NCBI RefSeq assembly: GCF_023074185.1
Contig: NZ_JADPKY010000054.1
Span: forward strand, 30,093 to 94,092
Direction: 5' to 3'
Source of the DNA: Bradyrhizobium sp. 132
GTDB taxonomy: Bacteria; Pseudomonadota; Alphaproteobacteria; Rhizobiales; Xanthobacteraceae
Length of the DNA stretch: 64,000 nucleotides
The notes beneath the pieces were generated by a model. It made no database searches and was not told where the DNA came from. It was given only the letters and a program-made list of their open reading frames with translations. Within the stretch, counting starts at the first letter, position 1, and the number at the start of each line of letters is the position of its first letter. This document shows, one piece after another, positions 8,911 to 18,034 of the stretch. A program made the position numbers and the translations under genes.

Positions 8911-9569
8911 CGGGAGCTCCTTGCGAAAACGCGATCGACGAAGATGCATGGAGTGACTATGGCTTCCGGATCCAAATCGCCGACGTTGACCACGCGGTCG
9001 ACTTCCACGGCGACCGTCCGGCCGGCGGTCGCCATCACCGCGCAGTGGTTGCGCGCGGTCTTGTTATAGGTGACGTTGCCGAGCGTGTCGGCGAGATGAC
9101 CTTTGACGAAAGCGAAATCTGCATGAAGCGGTAGCTCAAGAATAAATTCGCGTCCGTCGACGACGATCCTCTCCTTGCCGTCAGCGAATACCGTTCCGAC
9201 GCCGACGGGAGAAAGGAAGCCGCCGAGACCGGCGCCGCCCGCCCGGATGCGCTCCACCAACGTGCCCTGCGGAACGAGTTCGAGCTCGACCGTGCCGGCA
9301 CGATATTGCTCGGCGAACTGCTTGGCGCTGCGCGGATAGGAGCAGACGATCTTGCGAACGATCCTGGCTTCGAACCACAGCGACAGATCGTCCTCCGTGG
9401 AGCCGGCGTTGTTCGATATCAGCGTCAGGTCGCGGACGCCCCGGTCGAGCACCGCCTTGACCACTCCGAGCGGAAGCCCCGCTCCGCCGAACCCACCCAT
9501 CATGACGGCGTCGCCGTCCTTGATGCCTTCCACAGCCGCCGCCGCGTCTTCAACCACTACGTTGCGCAT
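8907..9569 (-). CDS. CoA-transferase, alpha subunit (family I)
   Basis: A 220-residue alpha subunit, starting at M-R-N-V-V-V-E-D. The N-terminal G-G-F-G-G-A-G-L-P is the CoA-binding glycine-rich loop typical of the family. Next come L-I-S-N-N-A-G and P-Q-G-T-L-V-E-R-I-R-A-G-G-A-G, both standard blocks. An upstream in-frame extension to 9767 overlaps the acyl-CoA dehydrogenase gene and has no family similarity, so I reject it. It begins 20 bases after the acyl-CoA dehydrogenase stop and overlaps the beta subunit by four bases, indicating translational coupling of the heterodimer. Together they form the CoA-activation step of the cassette. Confidence 0.92.
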   Translation of the reverse strand: MRNVVVEDAAAAVEGIKDGDAVMMGGFGGAGLPLGVVKAVLDRGVRDLTLISNNAGSTEDDLSLWFEARIVRKIVCSYPRSAKQFAEQYRAGTVELELVPQGTLVERIRAGGAGLGGFLSPVGVGTVFADGKERIVVDGREFILELPLHADFAFVKGHLADTLGNVTYNKTARNHCAVMATAGRTVAVEVDRVVNVGDLDPEAIVTPCIFVDRVFARSSR

Positions 9570-9589
9570 CGTTAAATCCGCCGTCTCTG

Positions 9590-10768
9590 CTACGGGATTG
9601 ATTTGAGGTACGTCGTGGACAGGCCACGGCCGACCCGGTCGAGCAGCATCTGGTTGGTGCCGTCGGCGTAGGCCGCCATCCGGACCTCGGCGAAATGCAT
9701 GTTCAGGCGGTGGGCTGCGCCGGCGCCCGTCGCGCCCACGATCCGGACGCACTGATCGATGCCCCAAAGCGCGGTATCGACAGCGAACTTCTTGGCTTGC
9801 GCCGCGAGCGCGACCGGATTTCCCCCGGTCTGTATCTGCTCGGCGGCGCGGAAGACGAGCGCGTTGGCGGCCTCAAGCCGGACCGACACCTCCGCCAGCT
9901 CCCAGCGCAGGCCCTGATGTCCGGTCAGCGGCTTTCCGAAGGCCTGCCGGCCTTCGCAGTAGTCCACCGCCTCGCACAGCGCCGCATGCAGAGTTGCGAC
10001 GCACATGGCGGCCACGTGAACGCGGGCCGCGTTGACCGATGCCATCGATGCCTTGAGCGCGGCGCCGGGCGCTGCGATCAGACACCAATCGGGAATGAAG
10101 TGGGCGTCAAAGGCCACTTCGGCCAGACGGAAGGAACGCGCTCCGGGAACGACGATCTCGGTCCGCTTCACCGTCTCGGCTTGGCCGAAAGGCACGTAAA
10201 AGCTGGCGATCTCACCGGTCCCCGCAGCGTCTCCGACGCGGGCCAGGACGATCAGACCACCGACCAGCAGGCCGTTGGTCATCCACGCCTTGGTGCCGCT
10301 CAGAGCCCAGCCGCCGTTGACTGGAACCGCGGTGGTGGTCAGGGCGGAGACATCGCTGCCACCAGCTGGCTCCGTCATGGCGGTTGTCAGAAGAAGCTCG
10401 CCGCGCAACGCGGGCTGCAGCAGGCGCTCGATCTGGATCGACGTACCGGTTTGTGATAGGCGCGTCGCTCCGCCTTGATGGTGGTTCAGGCAGAACGCTG
10501 CCGCAAACCCGTGGTGCGCCATTTCCTGCGCAACGCGGACTTTGCACAAATAAGACGCTTCCAAGCCACCGTGAGCGCGCTTGGCCTGGAGGCCCAGCAT
10601 GCCGAGAGCGGCCCACTCGGCGATCCACCTCTGCGGGAACGCGTCACCTGACACGTGCGCGGCGAAGACGCTCTCGGAGAAGGCACCGGCGCAGAACGCC
10701 CGCGCCTTCGCCACGTGATCACGCTCTTCGGCGGAGAGATGAACGTCATACTGGTAATAGAAGTCCAC
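9590..10768 (-). CDS. Acyl-CoA dehydrogenase family protein
   Basis: 392 residues from a GTG start, with AAGGA six bases upstream. The family motif T-A-M-T-E-P-A-G-G-S-D lies near residues 132-142, and a second block near the C-terminus reads Y-A-D-G-T-N-Q-M-L-L. Acyl-CoA dehydrogenases use FAD to introduce a 2,3-double bond into acyl-CoA and pass electrons to electron-transfer flavoprotein. In many members the catalytic base is the Glu of Y-E-G-T; here that place holds Asp, so activity or substrate may differ. It follows the binding-protein gene by 15 bases and precedes the CoA-transferase, so it likely acts on the CoA ester made by that enzyme. Confidence 0.9.
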   Translation of the reverse strand: MDFYYQYDVHLSAEERDHVAKARAFCAGAFSESVFAAHVSGDAFPQRWIAEWAALGMLGLQAKRAHGGLEASYLCKVRVAQEMAHHGFAAAFCLNHHQGGATRLSQTGTSIQIERLLQPALRGELLLTTAMTEPAGGSDVSALTTTAVPVNGGWALSGTKAWMTNGLLVGGLIVLARVGDAAGTGEIASFYVPFGQAETVKRTEIVVPGARSFRLAEVAFDAHFIPDWCLIAAPGAALKASMASVNAARVHVAAMCVATLHAALCEAVDYCEGRQAFGKPLTGHQGLRWELAEVSVRLEAANALVFRAAEQIQTGGNPVALAAQAKKFAVDTALWGIDQCVRIVGATGAGAAHRLNMHFAEVRMAAYADGTNQMLLDRVGRGLSTTYLKSIP

Positions 10769-10783
10769 AGGAGATCCTTCGAG

Positions 10784-11777
10784 CTACTTCTGAAGAGGCG
10801 CCCCAATGTCCTTGGCCCACTTATTCCAGTAGGCCTCTTCCTGTCCGACCTCGGCCGTGAAGGTCGAGACCGTTGAACCTGTGATCAGCGTGGCGCCGAT
10901 CGTTTCCAGTTGCTTGAAGAATTCCGGGTCGCTCGAAGCCTTGTCAAGTGCGGCGCCAACCTTGACGACGACGTCCGCGGGAAGGTTCGGCGGACCCGCG
11001 ACCCCGAACCACGGCGAGATATCGAGAGGCTTGCCAGCGGCCTGCTCGATCGTCGGCAGATCCGGGAAGGCCGGCGACCGGTCGGCCGACGTCACCGCGA
11101 GCGCCTTCAGGGATCCGGCCTTGACCTGCTGGCCGATCGTGGCTTCGGTGAAGAAGCCCACCTGCAGGATGCCCGACATGCAATCGACGATCGGTTGATT
11201 GCCGCCCGAATAGGATGAACGTCATCTTCGTATCATAGGCCATGTCGAACAGCGTGCCGCCGACATGGGACGTCGCGCCGAACGTGCCGCCGAAGTTTAC
11301 TTCTCCAGGGTGCGCTTTCAGATAGGCCACGAGTTCCGGAACAGTGGACACTGGAAGCTTCGGGTTCACCACGAGCAGGTTCCGCTGTTTCGCAACCTTG
11401 CGGATATAGGTGAAGCCCTTCTGCTGATCGTAGCGCACCGACGAATACAGTGCCTTTGCGCGAGTATTCGAGGACTCCACCGCGACGAGAAGCGTGTAGC
11501 CGTCAGGGTTTGCGCGGGAGACGTTGGACGCGGCGATCATGCCCCCGGCGCCGCCGTTGTTCTCGACGATGACGTTCTGGTTCAACTCCTTCGCCAGCAG
11601 ACGACCGATCACCCGGCCGATGATGTCCGTTGGCCCTCCGGGGGGAAATCCGACGACCAGCTTGATCGTGGTTGAGGGATAAGCATCGGCGGCCTCGATC
11701 GGTCCAGCAAGGAAGCCGAGACAAAGAACGGCGGCGCCGGCGCCAATCGAGGCAGTTTTTCGGAACGATCGAAACAT
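10784..11777 (-). pseudogene. Tripartite tricarboxylate transporter substrate-binding protein (TctC/Bug), frameshifted
   Basis: The first frame begins with a signal peptide (M-F-R-S-F-R-K, then a hydrophobic core ending in A-D-A-Y-P). It continues with the Bug hallmark V-V-G-F-P-P-G-G-P-T-D and E-N-N-G-G-A-G-G-M-I. After M-T-F-I near 11213 the frame breaks, and S-G-G-N-Q-P-I-V-D continues in another frame through to P-L-Q-K. The combined length is about 331 codons, normal for the family. This would be the periplasmic partner of TctA/TctB and the first gene of the leftward operon. With the frameshift the transporter has no local binding protein, unless the break is a sequencing error or is bypassed. 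Confidence 0.88.
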
Positions 11778-11985
11778 GCAGCACCTCCTTCGAAGGACGA
11801 CCCACCTTCAAGCCAAGGACACTTTGTGTCAAGTGTGAAACGATCGTGATCCGCCCAGGAGGCGCACATTGACCGGCCAAACGCTGCGGAAAAAGGGTGC
11901 ATCATGCCTGCTACGCCACATTGAGGCCGAATGTGCCGCCCCGCAGCCCGACCTTCCAGGGTTGCCAAACCCCGTCGTTGTGTTC

Positions 11986-12000
11986 TAGACGATCGGTCTA
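11986..12000. promoter_or_regulatory. Putative AcuR operator (inverted repeat)
   Basis: The sequence TAGACGATCGGTCTA has arms TAGAC and GTCTA and lies 12 bases before the regulator's ATG. A TTGCCA at 11962-11967 could be a -35 box, with the repeat covering the -10 position, so a bound TetR-type dimer would block transcription. The size and the G-A-T-C-G core are typical of TetR-family operators. Assignment to this regulator is inference from position. Confidence 0.5.
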
Positions 12001-12012
12001 CAGAGAACACAA

Positions 12013-12681
12013 ATGGCGAAATCTACAGACAGCCACCGCGAGCTCAATGGGCAGGGCCGAAACCAAGTCGGCTATGCGCCGACCCGCGACGTTCTGATCC
12101 GTTGCGGAATGGAGGTGATGACCCAACAAGGTTTTGCAGCTACGGGCCTGGACGCGCTGCTGCGCCGCGCCACCGTGCCAAAGGGTTCGTTCTACCACTA
12201 CTTCGAAAGCAAGGCCGACTACGGCCGCGAAATCATGAAGGCCTACGACTCCTTCTTCCGACACAAGCTGGACCGCGCCCTGGACGACGGAACGCTTGCG
12301 CCGTTGGCGCGCATGCGAGCTTTCGTCGAAGGCGCCAAAGCGGGCATGGCGAAATACAGCTATACGCGCGGCTGCCTCGTCGGAAACCTCAGCCAAGAGG
12401 TCGAAGCGCTGCCCGACGATTACAGGTCCGCCTTGGACGAGATCGTCAAAGGATGGCAGCGGAAGGTGGCGCATTGCCTGGCACGCGCATACGAGGCTGG
12501 CGAGATCGGCAGCGCGGACTGCGATGCCTTGGCTGAGTTTTTCTGGATCGGTTGGGAGGGAGCGGTGATGCGTGCGCGCCTCGTCAAGAACGGCCTCCCG
12601 CTCGATACCTTCATCGCCGGTTTCGTCGCCGGCCTGCCGCGTCCGGACGAGCCGAAGGCCAGGTCCAGAAGAAAATCGTGA
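12013..12681 (+). CDS. acuR: TetR/AcrR-family regulator, AcuR-like
   Basis: 222 residues with a TetR-type N-terminal helix-turn-helix at about 25-70: T-Q-Q-G-F-A-A-T-G-L-D-A-L-L, then P-K-G-S-F-Y-H-Y-F-E-S-K. The ligand domain has the block R-G-C-L-V-G-N-L-S-Q-E-V found in AcuR-like proteins. In Rhodobacter sphaeroides AcuR represses acuI and dddL and responds to acrylate. Here acuI follows 13 bases downstream, the same pairing. It is divergent from the leftward catabolic operon, and an inverted repeat sits just before its start, so it may control both directions. The specific ligand is inferred from synteny. Confidence 0.85.
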   Translation: MAKSTDSHRELNGQGRNQVGYAPTRDVLIRCGMEVMTQQGFAATGLDALLRRATVPKGSFYHYFESKADYGREIMKAYDSFFRHKLDRALDDGTLAPLARMRAFVEGAKAGMAKYSYTRGCLVGNLSQEVEALPDDYRSALDEIVKGWQRKVAHCLARAYEAGEIGSADCDALAEFFWIGWEGAVMRARLVKNGLPLDTFIAGFVAGLPRPDEPKARSRRKS

Positions 12682-12694
12682 AGAGGAGTTCGAG

Positions 12695-13678
12695 TTGTTC
12701 AAAGCCGTGTTGATCGAGAAGGACGAGCGGGGATATCGCGCCGACGTCGCTGAATTACCGGACAGCCGCCTCCCCGACGGTGAGGTGACGGTCGAAGTCG
12801 AGTTCAGCACGCTGAACTACAAGGATGGCCTCGCGATTACCGGCAAGGGCCCGATCGTGAGATTCTTCCCGCTGGTGCCCGGGATCGACTTCGCTGGCGT
12901 GGTGTCGTCGAGCTCCGACCCGACCTACACGCCGGGGGACCGCGTAGTTCTCAACGGCTGGGGTGTCGGCGAACAACATTGGGGCGGCCTGGCGCAGCGA
13001 GCAAAGGTCAAGGCCGACTGGTTGATCAAGCTGCCGCCCTCGATGCCTTCCCGCCGCGCGATGATCATCGGTACCGCGGGCTATACCGCGATGCTGTCGG
13101 TCGTAGCCCTCGAGAAGTATGGCATCCGTCCAGGCGCGGGCGACGTGCTGGTGACCGGGGCCGGCGGAGGCGTCGGCAGCATCGTGATCATGCTTCTCCA
13201 CAAGCTCGGTTTCCGCGTCGTGGCTTCGACCGGCCGACCGGACGAGGAGCCCTATCTCAAGAGCCTGGGCGCTGCCGAGATCATCGACCGGTCACAATTG
13301 TCACAGCCCGGCAAGCCGCTGCAGAAGGAACGATGGATCGCCGCGATCGACTCAGTAGGCAGCCATACGCTCGCCAATGTTTGCGCCGGAATCAAACCGG
13401 ACGGAGCGGTCGCCGCGTGCGGCATGGCGCAAGGATTGGAATTTCCCGCAAGCGTCGCCCCTTTCATCCTGCGAGGAGTGGCGCTGTTCGGCATCAACAG
13501 CGTGACCCGCTCGAAGGCAGAACGCGTCGAAGCCTGGGATCGTCTCGCTTCCTTGCTAACCGAAGCCGATCTGGAGAAGACGGCGGTCGAGATCGGTCTG
13601 AATGAGGTCGTCGCCGCGGCTGGCAGCCTGATGAGTGGCCAAGTGCGCGGGCGCACCGTCGTTAACGTCAATAGATGA
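12695..13678 (+). CDS. acuI: Acryloyl-CoA reductase, AcuI/YhdH type
   Basis: A 327-residue medium-chain reductase. AcuI reduces acryloyl-CoA to propionyl-CoA with NADPH, removing a toxic electrophile. Family blocks visible are F-S-T-L-N-Y-K-D-G-L-A-I-T-G-K-G, P-G-I-D-F-A-G-V-V, and the nucleotide loop V-T-G-A-G-G-G-V-G-S. R-S-K-A-E-R also fits YhdH-type proteins. I start at the TTG at 12695, which has AGAGGAG six bases upstream and begins L-F-K-A-V-L; the frame upstream overlaps acuR without similarity. It is cotranscribed with acuR. It may detoxify or assimilate an acrylyl-type product of the divergent operon. Confidence 0.9.
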   Translation: MFKAVLIEKDERGYRADVAELPDSRLPDGEVTVEVEFSTLNYKDGLAITGKGPIVRFFPLVPGIDFAGVVSSSSDPTYTPGDRVVLNGWGVGEQHWGGLAQRAKVKADWLIKLPPSMPSRRAMIIGTAGYTAMLSVVALEKYGIRPGAGDVLVTGAGGGVGSIVIMLLHKLGFRVVASTGRPDEEPYLKSLGAAEIIDRSQLSQPGKPLQKERWIAAIDSVGSHTLANVCAGIKPDGAVAACGMAQGLEFPASVAPFILRGVALFGINSVTRSKAERVEAWDRLASLLTEADLEKTAVEIGLNEVVAAAGSLMSGQVRGRTVVNVNR

Positions 13679-13740
13679 CATCGTCCGAAAAGTAGAGCGA
13701 TGCGACCGTGGCGGTCCGCCTCGGGGGAAATCTGAAAGCA

Positions 13741-14983
13741 ATGACCGCTCGTCCAAAAAATGGGAGATCCCCAAATATGGCTGCTTCGGAACTAATTGGA
13801 ACGGATGAACCTGCGTTCGGGTTCTCGACGCGAGCGATCCACCATGGGTATGACCCTGGCCATCACTCTCGCGCGTTATCCCATCCCATTCATATGACGT
13901 CGACCTTCGCCTTCGACAGCTCGCCGAATTAGATGCGGTGGCCGCATTGGGGGGCAAACTGTATGGGCGGGAGTTCAATCCGACGACCGCATTGCTGGAA
14001 TCCCGTTTGGCAAACTTGGAGGGTGCCGAAGACGCCGTCGTACTGGCCTCGGGAATGGCCGCGTTCGGTGCCTTGGTACTTTCGCTCCTATCCCAAGATG
14101 ACGAACTCATCGTCCATCGGACCTTATATTCGAATACGACGACCATGACGGAACAGGGCTTGCCGCGCTTCGGCATAAAGACCATCCCTGTCGATCTCAA
14201 TGACCCCGCCAATCTGGATACTGTTCTCACATCTCGCAGTAGAGCCGTCTACTTTGAGACGCCGGTCAATCCCACAGGAGACGTGCTCGACATCGAAGCC
14301 ATTGCGCAACGTGCTCGGCGGGCCGGCCTCTTGGTCATCGTCGACGGCACATTTGCATCTCCCGCGCTGCAGAGGCCTCTCCAATGGGCGGACATCGTGC
14401 TCCACTCCCTTACCAAGTATATCAGCGGGCATGGAGACGTTCTTGGAGGGGCTCTGCTGGGACGGACCGAGTTGATCGAAAAAATACGTGATCGCGGCTT
14501 GCGCTACATCACCGGTGCCGTCATGTCGCCGATGGTTTCTTCTCTGATTTTGCGCGGGATCAAGACGCTTCCTCTCCGAATGGACCGCCACGGGTCCAAC
14601 GCACTTGCGATTGCGCGCATGCTCGATGCCCACTCGGCGGTAGAGTGGGTGAATTATCCATTTCTGCCGTCCCATCCGCGGCATGCAATCGCAAAGAGAC
14701 AAATGCAGCGGGCTCTGGAATGCTGTCCTTTGGTCTACGCGGGGGTTTTGATGCCGCCCGATGTTTTCTCGACCACCTCAAGCTCATTACGCTTGCCGTC
14801 AGTCTCGGAGATGCTGAAACGCTTATCATGCATCCCGCGAGCCTGGTTCATGCCCGGCGCGCCGTTCGTCCTGAAGCGCGCCTGCAAAGGGGAGTCGGAG
14901 ATGACCTGATTCGCCTCTCGGTTGGTCTGGAAGACGAGGCAGATTTGCTCGGCGACCTTGAGCAGTCCCTGACTCGTCTCTAG
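13741..14983 (+). pseudogene. Methionine gamma-lyase-type PLP enzyme, two frameshifts
   Basis: Three frames add up to one Cys/Met-metabolism PLP enzyme of about 400 residues. The first encodes F-S-T-R-A-I-H-H-G-Y-D-P, then meets TAG at 13930. The frame must change near 13923 to continue A-E-L-D-A-V-A-A-L-G-G-K-L-Y. The middle has the PLP lysine in H-S-L-T-K-Y-I-S-G-H-G-D. Near 14710 it changes again to G-S-G-M-L-S-F-G-L-R-G-G and the C-terminus ending at 14983. Intact enzymes cleave methionine to methanethiol, 2-oxobutyrate and ammonia. Two breaks make a true pseudogene more likely here than a single sequencing slip. Confidence 0.85.
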
Positions 14984-15021
14984 GTCGCCCGCAACGAACG
15001 TAAGTCAAGGAGAGGCCAAAG

Positions 15022-15513
15022 ATGATTGCGCCGCCGCCAGGACTCGAGCCCGCCATGGACTTTGCTCGGATTACTCTAAGCCCTCAGAAAGAGATCGTCC
15101 GAAAGTTCTACAAGGAAATGTGGGACAATGCGGATGTTGCTCTAATCCCCGAAATATTTCAGCCTGGGTTCACCTTCCGGGGCTCTCTCGGTCCTGTCCT
15201 CGTCGGCTTCGATCAGTTCGCGGACTACGTCAGATGGGTGACAGACTCCCTGGAAAACTACACGTCTGACATCCTCGATCTCCTCGAGGAGGACAACGCA
15301 GTCTCGGGAAAGCTGCGCTTCCACGGCATCCATCGAAAGCCGATGTTCGGCCACGCGCCCACCGGACGCCACGTGTGGTGGTACGGTGCGCCGATCTTCA
15401 CGTTTCGAGGCGACAAGGTGAGCGATCTGTGGGTCTTGGGCGACATCCATGGACTGATGGGTCGTCTCGCGCCGGATACAACTAGCGAACCGGAATTCAC
15501 AACAAACAAGTAG
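15022..15513 (+). CDS. SnoaL-like/NTF2-fold protein
   Basis: 163 residues with the SnoaL-like ester-cyclase pattern: an N-terminal helix with V-R-K-F-Y-K-E-M-W, then G-F-T-F-R-G-S-L-G, and a late block H-A-P-T-G-R-H-V-W-W-Y-G-A-P-I-F. These small alpha-plus-beta barrels include polyketide cyclases and many proteins of unknown role. GGAGAGG stands nine bases before the ATG. It follows the broken methionine gamma-lyase by 38 bases in the same direction and was probably once cotranscribed. The substrate is unknown. Confidence 0.8.
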   Translation: MIAPPPGLEPAMDFARITLSPQKEIVRKFYKEMWDNADVALIPEIFQPGFTFRGSLGPVLVGFDQFADYVRWVTDSLENYTSDILDLLEEDNAVSGKLRFHGIHRKPMFGHAPTGRHVWWYGAPIFTFRGDKVSDLWVLGDIHGLMGRLAPDTTSEPEFTTNK

Positions 15514-16623
15514 CCCATGCTCCATGACCCTTCGCGCCGAGCGGACCACCTCTGGAAACGCAGACAAGCGATGTAGACGCCTCCAACCTTCAAGAACGAA
15601 GACGTCGAGAGTATCCGCTCAGGGCGGGCGCCTCGTTGTGCGGTAAGACGCGGCGGCCTCACCATTCCCTGCTTTCCCGTAGGGTTTGGCGGAGCCAGCA
15701 TAGAGGAATTTTAGCAGCGCCTTTTACGGCTACTCTGTGTGCAGCACCCCTCTCGCTTCGCAGCAAAATGTCGATGTCTCCTGTCGCGCGTTTTACGCAC
15801 GCGATATACCTCAAAGCTCGGTTAAGATTTCAGCCGCGGCCAAGCCGAAAGTTTGATCAGCGTCTACCGCGCCTCGGTCCACTGCTTGGGTTTGTCGTTT
15901 GGCACCGCCACGCTCTGGCTCGCCGGGAGAACAGCAAAATCGTTCCGTTCTCGGAACTAAATGTCCATTCAGTGGAGTTCGGTTCCGCCGAAATGGTGGT
16001 TGCAAACGAGACAAAGCTAGGGCAGATTTTTGTCACCGGGGCTGGCTACATATTTTCACTTGGTCTTTTTAACCCGGCTTCATTCGACCGTGCGCAGGCC
16101 GCAGCGGTTTAAACCTCCCGCTGCGGCCTTTGTATTTGCCATTCGCCCTCCAGCATGAGCCGGCGACCACCACAGATTCCTAAGGTCAATAGCTATGCGC
16201 GGCCGCAAAGGCCCCATAGCCGACGATGAGGACGGCTCCGTCGCCAAGGGCCAGCAGCAATAGAAAGGCTGTGTCCTTCGAACCGTTTCCTGCCTAGAAG
16301 AAGAGGCTGTACGCCAGGGACGTTCTCGCCAACAAGATGCAGATACGTCGCTATTCACCCCCCGGCGGCGCTCGAGGGCTGCTCCAGGGGCGAAACTCCA
16401 ATGAAAACCGGCAAGCTGGCGGACGAGATATTCAAACTTCCGATGTTCTCCTAGAAGATCGGCAGTCGTGACACATGCGTTGGAATGCGAGTTAAAGAAT
16501 GAGATTGCGCGGGAGCAGAGCAGCTCGAAGCCAGGGTGAGCACCTGTACCAGGGTTTACCCTTTGCGCGGACGTGCACAAATTGACGGCCTGAACCATTG
16601 CGCGGGCGGGTCGATAAAACCGG
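15514..16623. other. Gene-poor stretch with decayed coding pieces
   Basis: No intact gene. Long frames on both strands lack ribosome-binding sites and domain patterns. On the minus strand near 16190-16250 a piece reads A-L-G-D-G-A-V-L-I-V-G-Y-G-A-F and ends in a stop, but has no start. It looks like the remnant of a small membrane protein. A strong inverted repeat lies at 16097-16128. Confidence 0.4.
16097..16128. terminator. Perfect 11-bp inverted repeat, terminator-like
   Basis: Arms GGCCGCAGCGG (16097-16107) and CCGCTGCGGCC (16118-16128) flank a 10-base AT-rich loop and are followed by TTTGTATTT on the plus strand. This has the form of a rho-independent terminator with a short T tract. 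No rightward gene directly precedes it, so it may be left over from a deleted gene. Confidence 0.55.
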
Positions 16624-16791
16624 TCAATGCTGTCGGTCGAAGCTGCGCGAGATCAACTGCCGATCTAGTTCGATCAGGCGCTGGAGCACCTTCTCCACGA
16701 TCTCCACGCAATCGAAATACCCCAATGATTGTACGCCTCGCGCAACTAGCTCGCGCTCCAGCATTGCCGCCATGATAACTTTGATGCTCAC
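16624..16791 (-). CDS. Small hypothetical protein (49-55 residues)
   Basis: From the GTG at 16791 (GGGAA just upstream) or the ATG at 16773, the frame encodes M-L-E-R-E-L-V-A-R-G-V-Q-S-L-G-Y, then V-E-I-V-E-K-V-L-Q-R-L-I-E-L-D-R-Q-L-I. This is a highly charged helical peptide with a heptad-like spacing of Leu/Val/Ile. It has no signal sequence or membrane segment. It lies about 180 bases downstream of the next small minus-strand protein and may be in the same transcript. I do not recognise the family. Its length makes chance possible, but the amphipathic pattern favours a real gene. Confidence 0.45.
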   Translation of the reverse strand: MSIKVIMAAMLERELVARGVQSLGYFDCVEIVEKVLQRLIELDRQLISRSFDRQH

Positions 16792-16968
16792 GATTCCCGC
16801 CGAACGTTATGGTTGATAAGGTACTGCCAAAGCAGCGGGGGTGGGTTGATCCGTACTTTTATTTCGGAGGATCAGAGAGCCCGCCAAAATTGACATGCGA
16901 CCACACGCAATCTAGCCCCAGCTTGTAGAAGGAAGTCAGATGGAGCTACCCCGGCGATTTAGCAGCGA

Positions 16969-17178
16969 TCATCCTGCAACTGGTCCAGAAAGGGTATGCA
17001 AGCCCGCTTCGATAGCCGCGATGTCCTGCTCGACCTGTGTGATTGACAAACCATAGTCGAAAGTCCTTGCCTTCAAATCGACTGCCAACCGCCGGCGGTG
17101 CATTCTGAGCTCTTCAAGCGATCTCCGGTCGTTCAGTTGGGTGAAGCCTTCGACGATCAACTCAATGGCACTCGACAT
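16969..17178 (-). CDS. Small hypothetical protein with AIEAGL C-terminal block
   Basis: 69 residues starting M-S-S-A-I-E-L-I. Features are a charged middle (R-S-L-E-E-L-R-M-H-R-R-R-L-A-V-D-L) and the C-terminal block Q-D-I-A-A-I-E-A-G-L-H-T-L-S. The same block recurs in a decayed copy at 19115-19250 (D-I-P-A-I-E-A-G-L-Q-T-L-S), so this is a repeated small-protein family in the genome. It is predicted to be cytosolic and helical. No function is known to me. The internal start at 17178 is preferred over the longer frame because the family resemblance begins there. Confidence 0.6.
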   Translation of the reverse strand: MSSAIELIVEGFTQLNDRRSLEELRMHRRRLAVDLKARTFDYGLSITQVEQDIAAIEAGLHTLSGPVAG

Positions 17179-18034
17179 AACGCAACCCCACAATGTCATT
17201 TTCGCAATGTTGGAAGGCTAGAGGGAAACCCGATTTGAGTAAATCCAAAAGTCCTGCCGAGCTTGCGATCAGCGGGAGTAGTTTGATCAAAGACTGTTGA
17301 CCGCCGCCGGGCACTGGCCGCTGGTTGTGTGTATCATGATTCCGACATGGGTCCGGATCGCAGGATGAGCCGGCCGCCTCCACATCTCTCGAGCTACCAA
17401 GAACGGGGGCCGATGGACGCGTTCGGGGCGACCGAAACTATCAGGCAACCCCAAGGATGGTGCTTAGGCTCCTCCACAAAGGGTGGGTCGAACGCGCCGG
17501 TGCTGGCAATTATCGCCTTACCGCGGGAGGCCACTTAGCACTTAGATCGAAGGTGTAAATTCCCCACTCAAACCTGCCCCGCCAACCACCCGTAATGGCC
17601 CAATTGAAAAACCCGCCACCTCGAAGGCAGCGCGTTGTCACAATGCCCCAGCGTGCCTCGGTACTCGTCACTAATCCGCGTTGATCAATCGTACCGCGAC
17701 ACTTGTCGACGGCGGGTTAGCGCCTCAACCGACGATGGTGGAGAAGATCAACAAGAAGTCCAGAGACAAGCAACAGTGAGATCGCTGCTGGGATGGTGCG
17801 CGGTCGAGCATAGGCGGGGGCGTCACAAAAACAGGCTGTGGCCCCGGTCCTTTCGGGACCGCTCGGCGCATCTAAGCCATGATCAGACGCGAACACGAAA
17901 CAAGAAACAACATGGAGTGTTGACAGACAAGTGTACAATCTGGAGAAAACGGCCTGTAGGTCAGCCGGTCTGGATTTTCCGAAGCGCCCGAGCGTGCTCG
18001 CTCACCGCTATGTCTCGGTTTGCGGAGTTTAAGC
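17179..18034. other. Gene-poor stretch with a winged-helix-like fragment
   Basis: No intact gene. Near 17458-17555, in a frame without a start, the plus strand reads L-R-L-L-H-K-G-W-V-E-R, then Y-R-L-T-A-G-G-H-L-A-L. This looks like the wing of a MarR-type regulator. A 162-codon plus-strand frame at 17635-18123 has no domain pattern and overlaps the small lipoprotein gene. Confidence 0.35.

Noticed and set aside
9570..9767. N-terminal extension of the CoA-transferase alpha subunit
   Set aside because: It overlaps the acyl-CoA dehydrogenase gene in another frame and has no family similarity.
12572..12694. N-terminal extension of AcuI
   Set aside because: It overlaps acuR, and the TTG at 12695 has a strong ribosome-binding site.
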